64,000 nt of DNA from Tubulanus polymorphus. Taxonomy: Eukaryota; Nemertea; Palaeonemertea; Tubulaniformes; Tubulanidae. Positions 21,804-33,667 of this stretch are shown in pieces; the first letter of the stretch is position 1, and every line of letters starts with the position of its first letter. The stretch spans positions 12,877,001 to 12,941,000 of the forward strand of contig NC_134028.1 in assembly GCF_964204645.1 (NCBI RefSeq), read 5' to 3'. The notes beneath the pieces were generated by a model that saw nothing but the letters and a program-made list of their open reading frames with translations, had not been told where the DNA came from and searched no databases. The position numbers and the translations under genes are program-made.

Positions 21804-21942
21804 GTCTGTGTTAACACACGATTGTACTATGTAAATGACATTGAGCAGGGAGTGTATATTGATAAATATAACCCACAGATTACATCATTTATAAAAAGCA
21901 AATCTGACAGGCTGGCCATTGTGCCCCTTGGGGCTCTTGTTT

Positions 21943-23219
21943 TAAACCATCCTTAACTTTATCTTGTATAGAATTATTATCATTCGGGGGTTTATCTGGT
22001 TTATTGGGAGTAGGAGTAGATTTCAAAGCATTTGATATAGCTAAACCTATTGTTGTAAATAACATAGTTACAGCTGTTAGAATTGAAAGAATTGTTATTC
22101 CTTCAAACTTAAATAATAATTTTATTCTATCTTTCAATGATATGTCAGAATTTGGTTTTAGTATTAACTCTTTAACAACAACTTTAAATCTATTAATACA
22201 ATAATCATATGATTTTAATAATAATTTCATTTTTTCTTTCTGAAATTCTGTGTTATATTCTAAATCATCAATTTCTTTTTCTAAATATGCATTTCTTTTT
22301 TTAAATTCAATTTCTTCAATAACTTTAAATTCTCTATCTAATTTTAATTGTTCTAATTCTTTTCTGGTGTCAAATAATTTATTTTCTAAAGGTTTAATTT
22401 TATTATATCTAATATGTTTTTCGCGCGCAATTTTATCGGCTTCATTTCGTATACTTATTATTTCTCTAATTGTTTTTTTAGAAAACATACTTAAAGCTTC
22501 TATTTCTTGACCTGTTGCATCAAGTAATCCATTCGGTAAAAGTTTTTCAGTTTGAACTTCAGTGTTTGATTTAAGTTTACTAGTTTTTGAAGTTTTATTC
22601 TGTTCAGAAGTTGTTTCTGTTTCTGGATTATCTTTGATTGTTTCAAATAACTTATTAATTCTTTGTTTAAATACTCTTTTATTTTTATCAGTTAATAATT
22701 CTTGTGTTACATCTTCTATTTCATTACCATTTCTTATTATTTTAATTCTAGATAGTAATGAGTGAGACTTAAGCAAAGTTGATTTTGCTACTATTTTGTC
22801 TTCATTTTTATTAGAGATATCAATATAATAATCATCTTTCAAATGATAATAATATTCACAATCTAAAAACTTTAATTTTTTTACTAAAAATCTGGCGACT
22901 TTATCATTTATATTATATCCAGATTCTTTAAATACATGTTGAAATTCATACGTAAATTCATAATTTTCTAAATTTTCTCTTTCTAAACCTGGATTTAAAT
23001 TTTCAGTAGGTATTCTCGATCTTGTTCTTCTATCAAATTTATCTGTTGATGGGGCTTTAGAACCACTATCTGCTATATTAGAATTATATGCTGATTCATC
23101 ATCATTATCAATATTAGTTTCATTAAAATTAGCACCTGCATCATTATAATCATCATCAATATATCCTTCATTATCCTTCCCCTGTTTTCCATTGGAAAAT
23201 CTTCTCCACCTTCTGCCAT
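21943..23219 (-). pseudogene. Long coiled-coil/membrane protein, N-terminal part (E1)
   Basis: The start at 23219 (MAEGGED) shifts frame within the first 20 codons. After that shift the frame is open until the foreign element. The acidic N-terminus (DNEGYIDDDYNDAGAN) equals E3, and the C-terminal coiled coil and hydrophobic segment (GITILSILTAVTMLFTTIGL) are also conserved. The middle, from about FDRRTRSRIPTENLN to LPNGLLDATGQEI, bears no evident similarity to E2 or E3. The open frame runs on into the insertion (ending 21889), which adds foreign residues. Confidence 0.8.
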
Positions 23220-23235
23220 TTACATAATACAAAAA

Positions 23236-24619
23236 TTAAAATTTAAAATATAATATTCCTCCGATTACAATTCCTATACAAGTTATAGCTAATTTAGTAT
23301 TTTCATGGGATTTATTATCATCATTAGTTTTAATTATATCATGTTGAATAATATCAGTTCTATTATTTTCTGATGTATTGTAATCTTTTATTTTAGAATC
23401 ATTATTTAATTTAATATTATTAGTTTTAGTTTCAGTTGATTGAATGTGTTTTTTATTTTTTTCACCTTCCATTAATTTTGGAGCAGTGATAATCTTTTTA
23501 TTTATATCATTCAATCCAAATGAATTATTTATTGTTGCAGTTTTAATTAGATTATTATAACCAATTATGTTTCCCATCTTTAATACTAAATCATTAGAAA
23601 TAATTAATAGATTAGGGCCTATACAATAATTAAGCCTTACATGAGATTTATCTAAATAATTTTGATATCTTATTTTCTGGAATCGATCTATTTTTATCAT
23701 TATGAATTGAATCTTCAAATAAAACTTTAAATTGTTTTTGTGTATCGAATGATGTATTCAAATTTCCAATTATCGGTGATCTTGTTTCAACTTGTGATCC
23801 TAGAATACAAATCAAATAAGTTCTAATAGATTGATTTATTCTTTCTATACCTGATTTTGTAAAACCTTCACTATTTTCTAAAATAAAATAAACCCAACCA
23901 TTATTGTTTTCTTGTTTTAAATGATCATAAAATTTCGGTAATTTATTGAAATGTAATGTTTCTAAATCCTTAGTTTCTATTTTACCATAACCTAATTTAT
24001 TATTATAGATATTATAAAAACTATTAGATGGTATGGGAAGTGCACAATATTCTGCAATCTTTTTAGGGCAAGGAAGTGATCTTATTGTTCCAATTTTTGT
24101 TCTAAAATCAGAATTATTTATATCTATATTAAATTCATTACAAATTTTATAAAACTTTGATAAATTAATATTATTATCTAATTCTTTAAAATATCTAGAT
24201 CGTGGTAAAGCGCACTCTAATTCATTTAATATTATTCTGATTTGAAAGTATGTATGAAATCTAAATAAACTTTGAATTAGTTTATATTTAGAATTATTCA
24301 AATGATCATTCCAACTAATTCCACAACCTGTTGTTGAACAATAAACAGCAAAATTTAATTGGTTCTGCCAATACTTCATATTAGATTTTAATAACCATTG
24401 TTTTTCATCTTTCAATTTTTTAAAATTAATTAAATATACATGAAATATATTTTCCATCTTTGCATTAAAATTATTAGTTTCAGTAACATAAATTTCTAAA
24501 TTAGTTAATGAATTTAAAACTTCATTTCTATATGTAATATCTTTATTAAAATCTATTGCTGGAATATTATATTTAATTGATTTATTATATTGGAAAGCTT
24601 TTGGAAAACTATCTACCAT
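23236..24619 (-). pseudogene. Polinton virion-type protein with C-terminal TM (E1), frameshifted
   Basis: It starts MVDSFPKAFQYNKSIKYNIP. A five-base loss after NRSIPEN (near 23680) ends the first frame at 23648. The second frame continues to 23236 with the C-terminal membrane segment AITCIGIVIGGILYFKF. Otherwise it is very close to the open E3 gene at 47572-48960, including the central SLPCPKKIAEYCALPIP segment that E2 lacks. Confidence 0.8.
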
Positions 24620-24635
24620 TTATATAATTAAAAAA

Positions 24636-25079
24636 TTAATAATTTATTAATTCTTTTAATACTTTAATGCTTAAATCTTGTTCTTCAACTGTTATATGAC
24701 CATTTAAACTTATGATATAATCTAGTGTGTTCTTTAATTTATTAATTTCTTTTATATTAGTTTTAATTTTTTCTTTATTACTTTTTATATTTAATTTTGA
24801 ACTTATACCGGTTAAAACACTTGAACTTAATCCTAACACACCAATTGATATAGCTAAAGGTGTTAATGGGCTGAATATTGCTAGAAATATTATTACAGAA
24901 CTAATTGTAACCGAACCATTTATAATCAAATAATATATAATTTTAGATTTTAAATATTTTTTCTTTTTTATCTTTAAATCACTTTCAAATTATAATATTT
25001 GTTTTTCTAAATATGTTTTTAATTTAGTTTTATTTATATCACGAGGAATAATATCAATACTATCAACTTTATCTTCCAT
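24636..25079 (-). pseudogene. Two-TM membrane protein (E1), early nonsense codon
   Basis: The start at 25079 gives MEDKVDSIDII. A GAA to TAA change around codon 29 (LEKQIL then stop) truncates it. The rest of the frame is open from an internal Met at 24929, with the hydrophobic hairpin SVTISSVIIFLAIFSPLTPL and a small in-frame gain of about nine bases before KELINY. E2 and E3 copies are open. Confidence 0.7.
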
Positions 25080-25099
25080 TTATTTAGAAAAAAAAATTA

Positions 25100-25522
25100 C
25101 TAATTAGTAAACTTATAAGCAACAAATATAACAATAACTGTTCCACCTAAAATCCATATTATTTCATATTTCTTCTGTTCATTACTTGGGGTATAATAAT
25201 CTGATAATTTAGGTTTGTATAGATGTAATTTTTCTTTATTGGTTACTGCGTTATATAAACTCATTGCATCATCAACTGATTGAAAATCTCTATGTGAATT
25301 CTTCTGATTATATAATTCTTTATTGATGTAATCCATATAGTTTTGTCTCTTTTCTCTATATTCTTCCACAGCTTTATTATATTTCTCTAATGCTAAATTA
25401 TGTCTTCTTTGTTCTCCTAATGAACTATTTTTATCAATATGTTTAAATAAATAACCACCACCAGTAAATGTTAAAGCGTTAACAATTGCCGATCCTATAA
25501 TAGTTATAATTGCAGAAGCCAT
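25100..25522 (-). CDS. Small protein with N- and C-terminal TM segments (E1)
   Basis: 140 residues, open. An N-terminal hydrophobic stretch (ASAIITIIGSAIVNALTFTG) is followed by a charged helical middle (EKYNKAVEEYREKRQNYMDY) and a C-terminal membrane segment (IIWILGGTVIVIFVAYKF). I believe similar proteins occur in other invertebrate Polintons, where they are conserved but uncharacterised. A virion-membrane role is inference. The start follows a late-class motif. Confidence 0.75.
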   Translation of the reverse strand: MASAIITIIGSAIVNALTFTGGGYLFKHIDKNSSLGEQRRHNLALEKYNKAVEEYREKRQNYMDYINKELYNQKNSHRDFQSVDDAMSLYNAVTNKEKLHLYKPKLSDYYTPSNEQKKYEIIWILGGTVIVIFVAYKFTN

Positions 25523-25546
25523 TTATTTAGCAAAAAAATTATGTAT

Positions 25547-25768
25547 TTATATGGGAGGAATATATTTTTGTTTTTCTAAATAATCAATAGTTAAATTAGA
25601 TAAAGTAACTGCTAATGTTAATTTTAAAATATCATTTATATCAAATCTATCAACATTAACACTTCCCATTTTAAATACTTTTTTTAATACCATTGAATAA
25701 CCAACAGTTCCAACTGATAGTAATGCTCCATTATATAATCCAGTTATTATCCACTTATTATCACTCAT
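25547..25768 (-). CDS. Small hydrophobic protein, 73 residues (E1)
   Basis: The protein sequence is identical in all three copies (MSDNKWIITGLYNGALLSVG...). Such conservation amid decaying neighbours is notable. Hydrophobic residues (TGLYNGALLSVGTVGYSMVL) suggest membrane association. It ends YIPPI. Function unknown. A late-class motif lies upstream. Confidence 0.7.
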   Translation of the reverse strand: MSDNKWIITGLYNGALLSVGTVGYSMVLKKVFKMGSVNVDRFDINDILKLTLAVTLSNLTIDYLEKQKYIPPI

Positions 25769-26125
25769 TTATTTATCAAAAAAATTACTATCATCAAAAT
25801 ATTTAGTTATCTTATTTATGATTAATTCAACATTTATTTCATTACTAGTTTCATTTGTATATATTTCAATTATTATTTTTTTAATATCATCGATGATAAA
25901 ATCTTCATCTAATTCATAAAATCTTAAAGATTCTCTAATTAAATTAGTAATCTTTTCTACATTTAAAGTTTCTTTATCTATTGTTGTTTCATACTCAAAT
26001 GTTGTTTCATTAGAAAATGCAATATTTTTAATATGTGTAATTACATCATTAATGTTAAATTTCATTTCTTTCTCACGTTTAAAATCAAACCCAAAACTTA
26101 TACTCGGTCCAACAGTTATATTCAT
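25769..26125 (-). CDS. Small acidic protein, full-length copy (E1)
   Basis: 118 residues (MNITVGPSISFGFDFKREKE...). Its C-terminus ELIINKITKYFDDSNFF is intact here. E2 and E3 share a nonsense codon after residue 100. The stop abuts the next start (MSDN gene) directly. No known domain is recognised. Composition (acidic, Ile/Asn/Thr rich) gives no function. Confidence 0.65.
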   Translation of the reverse strand: MNITVGPSISFGFDFKREKEMKFNINDVITHIKNIAFSNETTFEYETTIDKETLNVEKITNLIRESLRFYELDEDFIIDDIKKIIIEIYTNETSNEINVELIINKITKYFDDSNFFDK

Positions 26126-26141
26126 TTATATAATGAAAAAA

Positions 26142-26900
26142 TTACTCTTTACATCTTATAACTAATTCATATATTACAGGAAAGTTATTCAAATCAAGTA
26201 AATAACCATTATGATTTCTTATTTCTAATTTAAAATTATTAAATTGAGGAATACAAGGTTTGAAATCACATTCAGTTAAATTATAATTTATTTGCGTTCC
26301 AAATTGTTTAACATTTTTCAGCGGTAAAATATTTAATATACTAGAATTACATGTTGTATCTTTAGTTGCTTCAAATGTTTTTGTAGGATCAATTAAATTG
26401 CAATCAATATAAAAGTGTGTAAAAGGTATTATATTTGAAATGCCTTCTACGTTTACTGTAACAACATCTGGTTCAATTCCTAGCAATTTAGCTATAGGTT
26501 TTTTTACTATAAATGCATGTTGACTTTCATCAAATACCTTTATTTTAATTCTATTTGAGCTATCACTTTTTATAAATCTAATTAAAAATTTATCATCTTT
26601 TCTAATTTTCAACCGTGCTCTACGATTAATTTCTTGAGATAATGTTTCTAAATTATATAATCCTGGTCTTAGATAAAGATGAAACCATTTATTTATATTT
26701 CTAATATGAATTGAAAAAGTATTATGTTCAATAGTTTTATTCGATATATTGTAAAAAGAATTACATAAACTTATATTAACTAATTTTAAATCTACGCAAT
26801 TTTTATATTCTCTATCTAATTGTACTAATAAATTATGTGATTTATAATTTGTAAGTTTTCTAGTCTCTACAAATATTCTGTATTCTTTTAATTCCGCCAT
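26142..26900 (-). CDS. mCP: Penton-like minor capsid protein (E1)
   Basis: 252 residues, open. The beta-rich pattern NIIPFTHFYIDCNLID and the C-terminal EIRNHNGYLLDLNNFPVIYE match the single jelly-roll vertex proteins of Polintons and adintoviruses. It would close the capsid vertices together with the hexon-like protein. It lies between the OB-like gene and the 118-residue gene in a tightly spaced run on the minus strand, with 17-bp gaps on either side. Confidence 0.82.
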   Translation of the reverse strand: MAELKEYRIFVETRKLTNYKSHNLLVQLDREYKNCVDLKLVNISLCNSFYNISNKTIEHNTFSIHIRNINKWFHLYLRPGLYNLETLSQEINRRARLKIRKDDKFLIRFIKSDSSNRIKIKVFDESQHAFIVKKPIAKLLGIEPDVVTVNVEGISNIIPFTHFYIDCNLIDPTKTFEATKDTTCNSSILNILPLKNVKQFGTQINYNLTECDFKPCIPQFNNFKLEIRNHNGYLLDLNNFPVIYELVIRCKE

Positions 26901-26917
26901 TTATTTTACATATTTTC

Positions 26918-27271
26918 TCATTCGAAATCTATTTCATGGTGCCCTTTTTCATTCCTACCTTTGTATACGAAATAGAAATCTCCAGAACATAATTCTTCTA
27001 AATCTTCACTTGATAATCTATGAAATCTATCCGGTAAATATGTTCTGAATTTATATGTATTTCCTTTTAATCCTTCATATTCTAAGTGTATAACTAATTT
27101 ATCTCCATAGTTATTAGTAACTGTATCAATATTTGTAATTAGATATTTCTTATGGATTGTTAATTCTGTTAACTTTTTGAATTTATAATCTACAGATTTT
27201 ACATTTGTAGTATATTTAATTCTATCTAGAAATGATTTGTTGTTCTCACTGTGCGCTTGTTTACTCTCCAT
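26918..27271 (-). CDS. Small OB-fold-like protein (E1)
   Basis: 117 residues, open. The pattern KKYLITNIDTVTNNYGDKLV, then KFRTYLPDRFHRLSSEDLEE and FYFVYKGRNEKG, resembles short OB-fold single-strand DNA-binding proteins found beside polymerase in Polinton-like genomes. This is inference from the beta pattern. It is located directly downstream of POLB and has the POLB-class start motif rather than the late one, which suits a replication role. Confidence 0.6.
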   Translation of the reverse strand: MESKQAHSENNKSFLDRIKYTTNVKSVDYKFKKLTELTIHKKYLITNIDTVTNNYGDKLVIHLEYEGLKGNTYKFRTYLPDRFHRLSSEDLEELCSGDFYFVYKGRNEKGHHEIDFE

Positions 27272-27300
27272 TTAAATAACATATTTTTATTAAAATTTGA

Positions 27301-30300
27301 TTAACACGTTAGAATTCTTTTCATTATCTCGTTCTCTTTTGTTTCTTCTCTTTTAAATTTTAAGTATTCATCTAAATTACAACCATAAGCAACTGTATGA
27401 ATTCCATCATCTAAAATATATCTTTTATCATCAAATGGGTTTAGACTTATCTTTTCAATTTCTTATAATAAATATTTCATGATCTTCAGATCTTAAACAT
27501 CTCATCTTATGTTTTCTAACTTCTTCATTGAATATACAATTGATGTAATCTTTGAAATGAATATTCTTTTCTACTACACTTTTGGTTATTCCTTTTAACT
27601 TTTTAGCTTCATGTTCTTTAGTTTTATATGAATACATTTTAGATCTAATACCAATGAATTAAATCATTTCTTCACCACCTAATTCATCTTTGAATTTACC
27701 GGGAACTTTTTTATTATCATTGCTAAACAATTCATGAGCTTTAGGATAATTACTAAAATCAAAATGATGTTTTAATGTTTTTAAATCATCAGTTATGTTA
27801 TCAGTTTTTATCTTTAATATGTAAGAAACTGTATCAAAATATAATATTTCTATATGTTTTTCTCCAAAAAGTGGTTGTAATACATTATAATAGAATTCAT
27901 ACATTACTAATTTTGATAATTCTAAAACTGAAGCGCCAACATAGATTGGTTTATTAAATTTCATTGATGCTCTTCTCATTTTAACTGCGGCTAAATTTTC
28001 ATCAAATATTCTGTTACCAATGAACTTAGGATATGATTGTAAATGTCTAATTCTTTTACCATTACTGACTAACTCAATATCATTTCTATTTCTAATATTT
28101 TCACAAGTCTTACCATAGAATGCTTTATTCATTAACTTGAAGAAATCTTTCTCGAAATCAGTTTTAGCTTCAGTTCTCTGTTTGGTGTTAAAATCTATAT
28201 ATTTTTCTAACCACTTAGATTGACTAAATGAAATATATCTATGTACTTTTTTTAGAATCATTCCTTGATTCAAATAGAATTTTAACATTCTATAATGTAC
28301 TACATAATTATATTTATCTTCTTGAGTTACCATTAACTTTTCTGTATGAATATGATTTTCGGGTTTAATTCTTTTTTGATAATTTGATAATTCTTCATGA
28401 GTTACAGTTTTATGTTCTGGACAGTAAGCTAGATTTCTAGATTTAAATTTAATATGTTCAGGATATTCTAAATCTACAACAAAAAAGTAACCAGTATCTG
28501 AATCATCTGCAATATCTAGAATTCTTTTCTTCCAATCAAATTTATCATTAATTTCATTCTGTAAAACTTCACTTATTTCAAATACTCCATAAGGTTGTGG
28601 TTCCATCATTGCCCAACCATACAAATTATTTGCATCTATATGTAATAACTTATATCCAGGGTTATCATTTACATTGAAATATCTATCACCTAATACACCT
28701 GAAACACCTCCTCTTATAGATTTTTCAAATAATAATAATTGATCTATATTTGTTAACAAATCCATTTTTATATCTGTAAATTTTAATCCACAATCCCATG
28801 TTAATCCTGGTGATGAATAACAATGGCAAGGATCAATATTAAAATATTTTAGGTTTACATCTCTAAACCTTTCGAATATATCGGTTAATAATAATACATC
28901 TGATTTTAAATATAAATCTACTAATTGCCCATGATTTTCTATTTTGAAATGATTCCAAATATTCAATGTTCTATTATAGACTTCATCTTTAACATATTCA
29001 TTTTTTAATTCATCATAAAATTGTTCTTTTAATAATTCAGTTATGTTAAAATCATTATGTGATTTATAAAATGAATATGGAATTGCTCCTTTATATCTCA
29101 TTAATTTGAAATCATCAATATTTGCGTAATGTTGCTTTAATATCTTTAATTCATCATCAACTAATGATTTTGATAAGTTATCTAATGAACTATTTAAAAA
29201 TCTATATGAATCTATAAATCTTAAACACCCAAATTGGAATGATATATAATTCTCAGATGTTTTAGCTAACATTCTAAATTTATAAGTTGGTATTTTATCT
29301 TTTGATCTATTTGAATTTAATATTTCTATTTCATTATTAATTTCTTCTATTATATAGCATAACTGTTTGATAAATAAATGTGCATCATATCCTGATAGAT
29401 TATGAAATATAACTGGTACAAAGTTAATTTTCTTAGCTTGTAAGTTACAATTCTTATGTGCAGCGCCTCTAAACTTTCCGTTCAAATGATCATGGTCTCT
29501 TACTTTTTTATCTTTATAATTAAATATCTTTTCACAATAATAACATTTACCTGCAAACGCAAATTCTTCTTCATCTTTTTCTGTCATTATAATTTCTATA
29601 TTTTTATTTAACTTTTCATTAAATCTTATTTCATATTCAATAAATAAGTCACAAAAATGAGTGATAACATTTTCATTTCTATAATTATAATATTCACTTT
29701 TAATTAGTTCTGGATAATCAGATTTAATATATAACCCGAAAGCAGCAGCTGATTGATGAATCTTTTTAATGGTATTTGTTTTTGGTGGTTCATCTGAAAA
29801 ATCATTTTCATTAGAATTTAATTTCTTTCTTTTATAATATATTTCTTTTCTATCTTGATCAGTTAGTTCTTTATTTAATGATTCAAAATCTCCATATATT
29901 ACGAATGGTACTTTATTTTTGTAATCATATTTTTTGAATTCTAATATTTTATCCTTTTCATTTGGTAAAACTAATTTACAATAATCATGATTTTCACATA
30001 ATTGTTTATGATTTAATAACGTACTTTCATTACTGAATCTATGTAAACATTTTCTACATAGATATATTTTATGGTGATCATTTTCTGATTTAAAAAATAA
30101 ATCGATTTGTTTAATCCACATATAATGATTCTCATAATATAGTATATCTATAACATCGTTTGAATCATAATCTTTTGATAGATATAAAGGTTCTAATGTA
30201 TAATGTTTTATATTGTTACCTTTTGTATTTGGTAATTTGATTAAATCAAATACATTTATCTTTATATTATTATCTCTTTCTATTTTTGGGACGTTTTTAA

Positions 30301-31333
30301 TTATAACAGGATACTTATCTATCTTATAATTATTTTTAAATGGTTTATAATGAGTTAATCTACAAATATTATAAGTTGCAGGATGTAAACAACTTATTAT
30401 AGCCCATAGAAAACATTTATTATCAAAATTTTGTACATTTATTACATCATTAGTTTTAAATGGTAGTTTAATATAACTTGTTCCATTTATACTATCATCT
30501 TTATAATATGATAAATTATTTTCATCAATTGGTTTTGATTTAGTTAACTTATTATATTTTGTGTTATAAACATGTAAAGTTATAAATATTATCTCATCAA
30601 ATATTAAACCAGATCCTTCAAAATATTTCTCTTCTATTTTAGTTTTTACTTCATTATAACATTTATCTAATTTATCATCTATATGTTGTTTAGATATAAT
30701 ATGTTGTGAATGAGAATTTATATTATATATTGGTTCATCTTCAGATTTTATAAACTTTACTTTAACTGATATACTAATTTTAGGATATTCAACATCAGTA
30801 ATTATTTTTATAATATTTTTCATATTTTCTAAATGTTTTTTATTTTCTTCTAATGTTTTTCCTTTATGAAATTTAAACTCGATAGCTGCTGGACCAATAT
30901 CACTTTTAAATGCTTCGGTTATCTCTATATCTTTTTTATTATCTAATGAATTAATATAATTTCTTACATCTTCCATGTATGGTCTTTTATTGTTTAATTT
31001 ATTTTTTATGCTTTTAATTGTCTTCTGTTTCTTATCGTTATCATTATCAAAATAATCTTCACCTAAAATATCATTATTCTTATTTCTAATATGACTTATA
31101 GATTTTAAATGTTCTTTATAATATCTTTTATCACTGAATGATTGATTACATGTATCACATTTGTATGTTTCTTTTTCATTCTTTAATTCATCTAATTTAG
31201 ATTCTAATATATCATCTTCATATTCTAGTTTCAATTTATTCTCTAAATGTGTTTTAGTTTTATTGTGTCTTGCTTTTTGGGATTTATCTATATTGATATT
31301 ACATGTTGGACAGTAGTACTTATTTGCTTCCAT
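27301..31333 (-). pseudogene. POLB: DNA polymerase B of E1, long but inactivated
   Basis: A 1224-residue frame (31333-27659) is followed by a GAA to TAA stop and a later frameshift near 27465. Three C2H2 fingers lie at about residues 8-32, 60-84 and 424-450. The exonuclease box FVIYGDFESL is near 475. A treble-clef VRDHDHLNGKFRGAAH is near 610, and YLKSDVLLL is near 808. Motif A (DANNLYGWAM) is near 903. Motif B reads KLMNKAFYG, with Lys for the invariant Asn. Motif C reads YFDTVSY, with Val for the second catalytic Asp. E2 has the normal residues, so E1 lost polymerase function. Confidence 0.92.
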
Positions 31334-31817
31334 TTTAATACTAAATTTTTTATTAAAATTGATTTTAGAAGTTCAATGATTTAAATGTTATTCATTTATA
31401 TGAATATTTTAAGAGTAATAAGGATAATAGGCTTTCGGGTTAAAGGTTGAATGGTCGAGTTCATTAAAAACATATATTAAATGTAATTAAAAACTATAAT
31501 ATATTTTCATAACCGTGTGTATTTCAGTTGAATAATAGAATAATTATTATTATTTGAATATATTTGATTATATGAATTTGTGTATTGTAAATAAATCAAT
31601 TGGTCGCGGAGCGGAGCGGTAGCGAAGTGGAGCGACCAATTGATTTAATACAATATGCTTTTTAAATTATTGATATCTTAGAATAAATATTTAGTTTTAA
31701 TATAAAATACACACTGTTATGAAAATATATTATAGTTTTTAATTACTTTTAATATTTTGTTTTTTAATGAGCTCGACCCTTCGACCTTTGATCTGAAAGC
31801 CTATTATCCCTATTACT
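31220..31817. repeat. E1 right terminal inverted repeat (598 bp)
   Basis: It includes the POLB start, the spacer and a palindrome (31414-31817) with the central hairpin CAATTGGTCGCGGAGCGG / GAGCGACCAATTG at about 31597-31646. Roughly 5% of positions differ from the left end by eye. Confidence 0.9.
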
Positions 31818-31823
31818 AATATT

Positions 31824-32499
31824 TGATGAAAATTTAGCTGCAGTTAAGATGAGGAGAACATCAATGAAATTTAATAAACCAATCTATGTTGGCGCTTCAG
31901 TTTTAGAATTATCAAAATTACTAATGTTTGAATTCTATTATAATGTATTACAACCACTTTTTGGAGAAAAACATATAGAAATATTATATTTTGATACTGA
32001 CAGTTACATATTAAAGATAAAAACTGATAACATAACTGATGATTTAAAAACATTAAAACATCATTTTGATTTCAGTAATTATCCTAAAAATCATGAATTG
32101 TTTAGCAATGATAATAAAAAAGTTCCTGGTAAATTCAAAGATGAATTAGGCGGTGAAGAAATGATTGAATTCATTGGTATTAGATCTAAAATGTATTCAT
32201 ATAAAACTAAAGAACATGAAGCTAAAAAGTTAAAAGGAATAACCAAAAGTGTAGTAGAAAAGAATATTCATTTCAAAGATTACATCAATTGTATATTCAA
32301 TGAAGAAGTTAGAAAACATAAGATGAGATGTTTAAGATCTGAAGATCATGAAATGTATAAAAGATATATGATAAAAGATATATTCTGGATGATGGAATTC
32401 ATACAGTTGCTTATGGTTGCAATTTAGATGAATACTTAAAATTTAAAAAGAGAAGAAACAAAAGAGAACGAGATAATGAAAAGAATTCTAACGTGTTAA
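31824..32499 (+). pseudogene. POLB: DNA polymerase B of E2, C-terminal part
   Basis: It resumes with FDENLAAVKMRR, exactly where 10796 stopped, after the duplicated AATATT. Motif C is normal (YFDTDSYIL). A deletion with frameshift after SEDHEMY (near 32355) removes the conserved EEIEKISLNPFDD segment. The original end is recognisable as the TAA at 32497-32499. Confidence 0.88.
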
Positions 32500-32528
32500 T
32501 CAAATTTTAATAAAAATATGTATTATAA

Positions 32529-32880
32529 ATGGAGAGTAAACAAACACACAGTGAGAACAACAAATTATTTCTAGATAGAATTAAAGATATCACAAATGTA
32601 AAATCTGTAGATTATAAATTCAAAAAGTTAACAGAATTAACAATTCATAAGAAATATCTAATTACAAATATTGATACAGTTACTAATAACTATGGAGATA
32701 AATTAGTTATACACTTAGAATATGAAGGATTAAAAGGAAATACATATAAATTCAGAACATATTTACCAGATAGATTTCATAGATTATCAAGTGAAGACTT
32801 AGAAGAATTATGTTCTGGAGATTTCTATTTCGTATACAAGGTAAGAATGAAAAAGGGCACCATGAAATAGATTTCGAATA
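32529..32880 (+). pseudogene. Small OB-fold-like protein of E2, C-terminal frameshift
   Basis: It is close to the E1 gene for about 104 residues. A one-base loss after FYFVYK (near 32840) then changes the last residues and stops it at 32870. The OB-like core is intact, so the product could retain part of its function. Confidence 0.6.
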
Positions 32881-32898
32881 AGAAAATATGTAAAATAA

Positions 32899-33651
32899 AT
32901 GGCGGAATTAAAAGAATACAGAATATTTGTTGATTCTAGAAAACTTACAAATTATAAATCACATAATTTATTTGTACAATTAGATAGAGAATTCAAGAAT
33001 TGTGTTGATTTAAAATTAGTTAATATAAGTTTATGTAATTCTTTTCATATTGTATCGGATAAAAGTTTTGATCATAGAATGTTTATGATTCATGATAAAA
33101 ATATGGATAAATTTTATCATCTATTTCTAAGACCAGGATTATATAATTTAGAAACATCTCAAGAAATTAATAGAAGAGCTCGGTTAAAAGTGGGTGAATC
33201 TGTTGGGTTTAACATTAAATTTAATAAAATTGATAGTACTAATTAAATAAGAATAAAGTTAACTAATGAACAATATAAATTCATAGTAAGAAAACCATTA
33301 AATAAAATGCTAGGAGTTAATCCAAATAAAGTTTATTCAAATGTTGATACTACGCCAAATATAATACCTTTTACGCACTTCTATATTAATTGTAATTTAA
33401 TTGATCCTACAAAAACATTCGAAGCAACTAAAGATAAAACTTGCAATTCTAGTATACTATATATTTTACCATTAAAAAATGTCAAACAATTTGGAACTCA
33501 AATAAATTATAATTTAACAGAATGTGATTTTAAACCTTGCATTCCTAAATTTAATAATTTTGAATTAGAAATAAGAAATCATAATGGATATTTAATTGAT
33601 TTGAATAACTTTCCTGTAATTTATGAATTAGTTATAAGATGTAACGAGTAA
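32899..33651 (+). pseudogene. mCP: Penton-like minor capsid of E2, nonsense codon
   Basis: An AAA to TAA change at 33244-33246 stops the gene after KIDSTN. The same frame is open again to 33651. A one-codon loss gives LETSQEIN. The second half keeps NIIPFTHFYINCNLID and EIRNHNGYLIDLNNF. Confidence 0.8.
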
Positions 33652-33667
33652 TTTTTTCACTATATAA

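Larger units (their letters stand above)
17757..21939 (+). mobile_element. Helentron/pearl-like non-autonomous element, copy 1
   Basis: It starts AGGCCAGCCGTAGGCTGAGC and ends GCCCCTTGGGGCTCTTG, inside a T run of the host gene. The start GGCCAGCC and the end-proximal GGCTGGCC form subterminal inverted repeats. A terminal hairpin (GCCCCTTGGGGC) lies next to the 3' end, and two ~154-bp core repeats precede it. These traits fit Helentron-associated or pearl elements, but no transposase or Rep is present. It carries two nested insertions (18686-19971 and 20535-21032) and splits a Polinton gene. Copy 2 is at 34702-37090. Confidence 0.65.
10797..31817 (-). mobile_element. Polinton/Maverick element E1 inserted in E2 POLB
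   Basis: It is bounded by AGTAATAGG at 10797 and CCTATTACT at 31817. The 6-bp flanks are AATATA (10791-10796) and AATATT (31818-31823), one mismatch, where the uninterrupted gene reads AATATT. It is 21.0 kb long including a 4.2-kb foreign insertion, so about 16.8 kb of Polinton. Left half (+): HNH, two small genes, integrase, ATPase. Right half (-): zinc-finger protein through POLB. Terminal repeats are about 5% diverged by eye, which suggests an older insertion than E3. Confidence 0.9.

Noticed and set aside
20566-21814. Several 70-90 residue frames in the foreign element
   Set aside because: They duplicate within inverted arms and tandem units, lack known motifs and differ by frame between the two copies.
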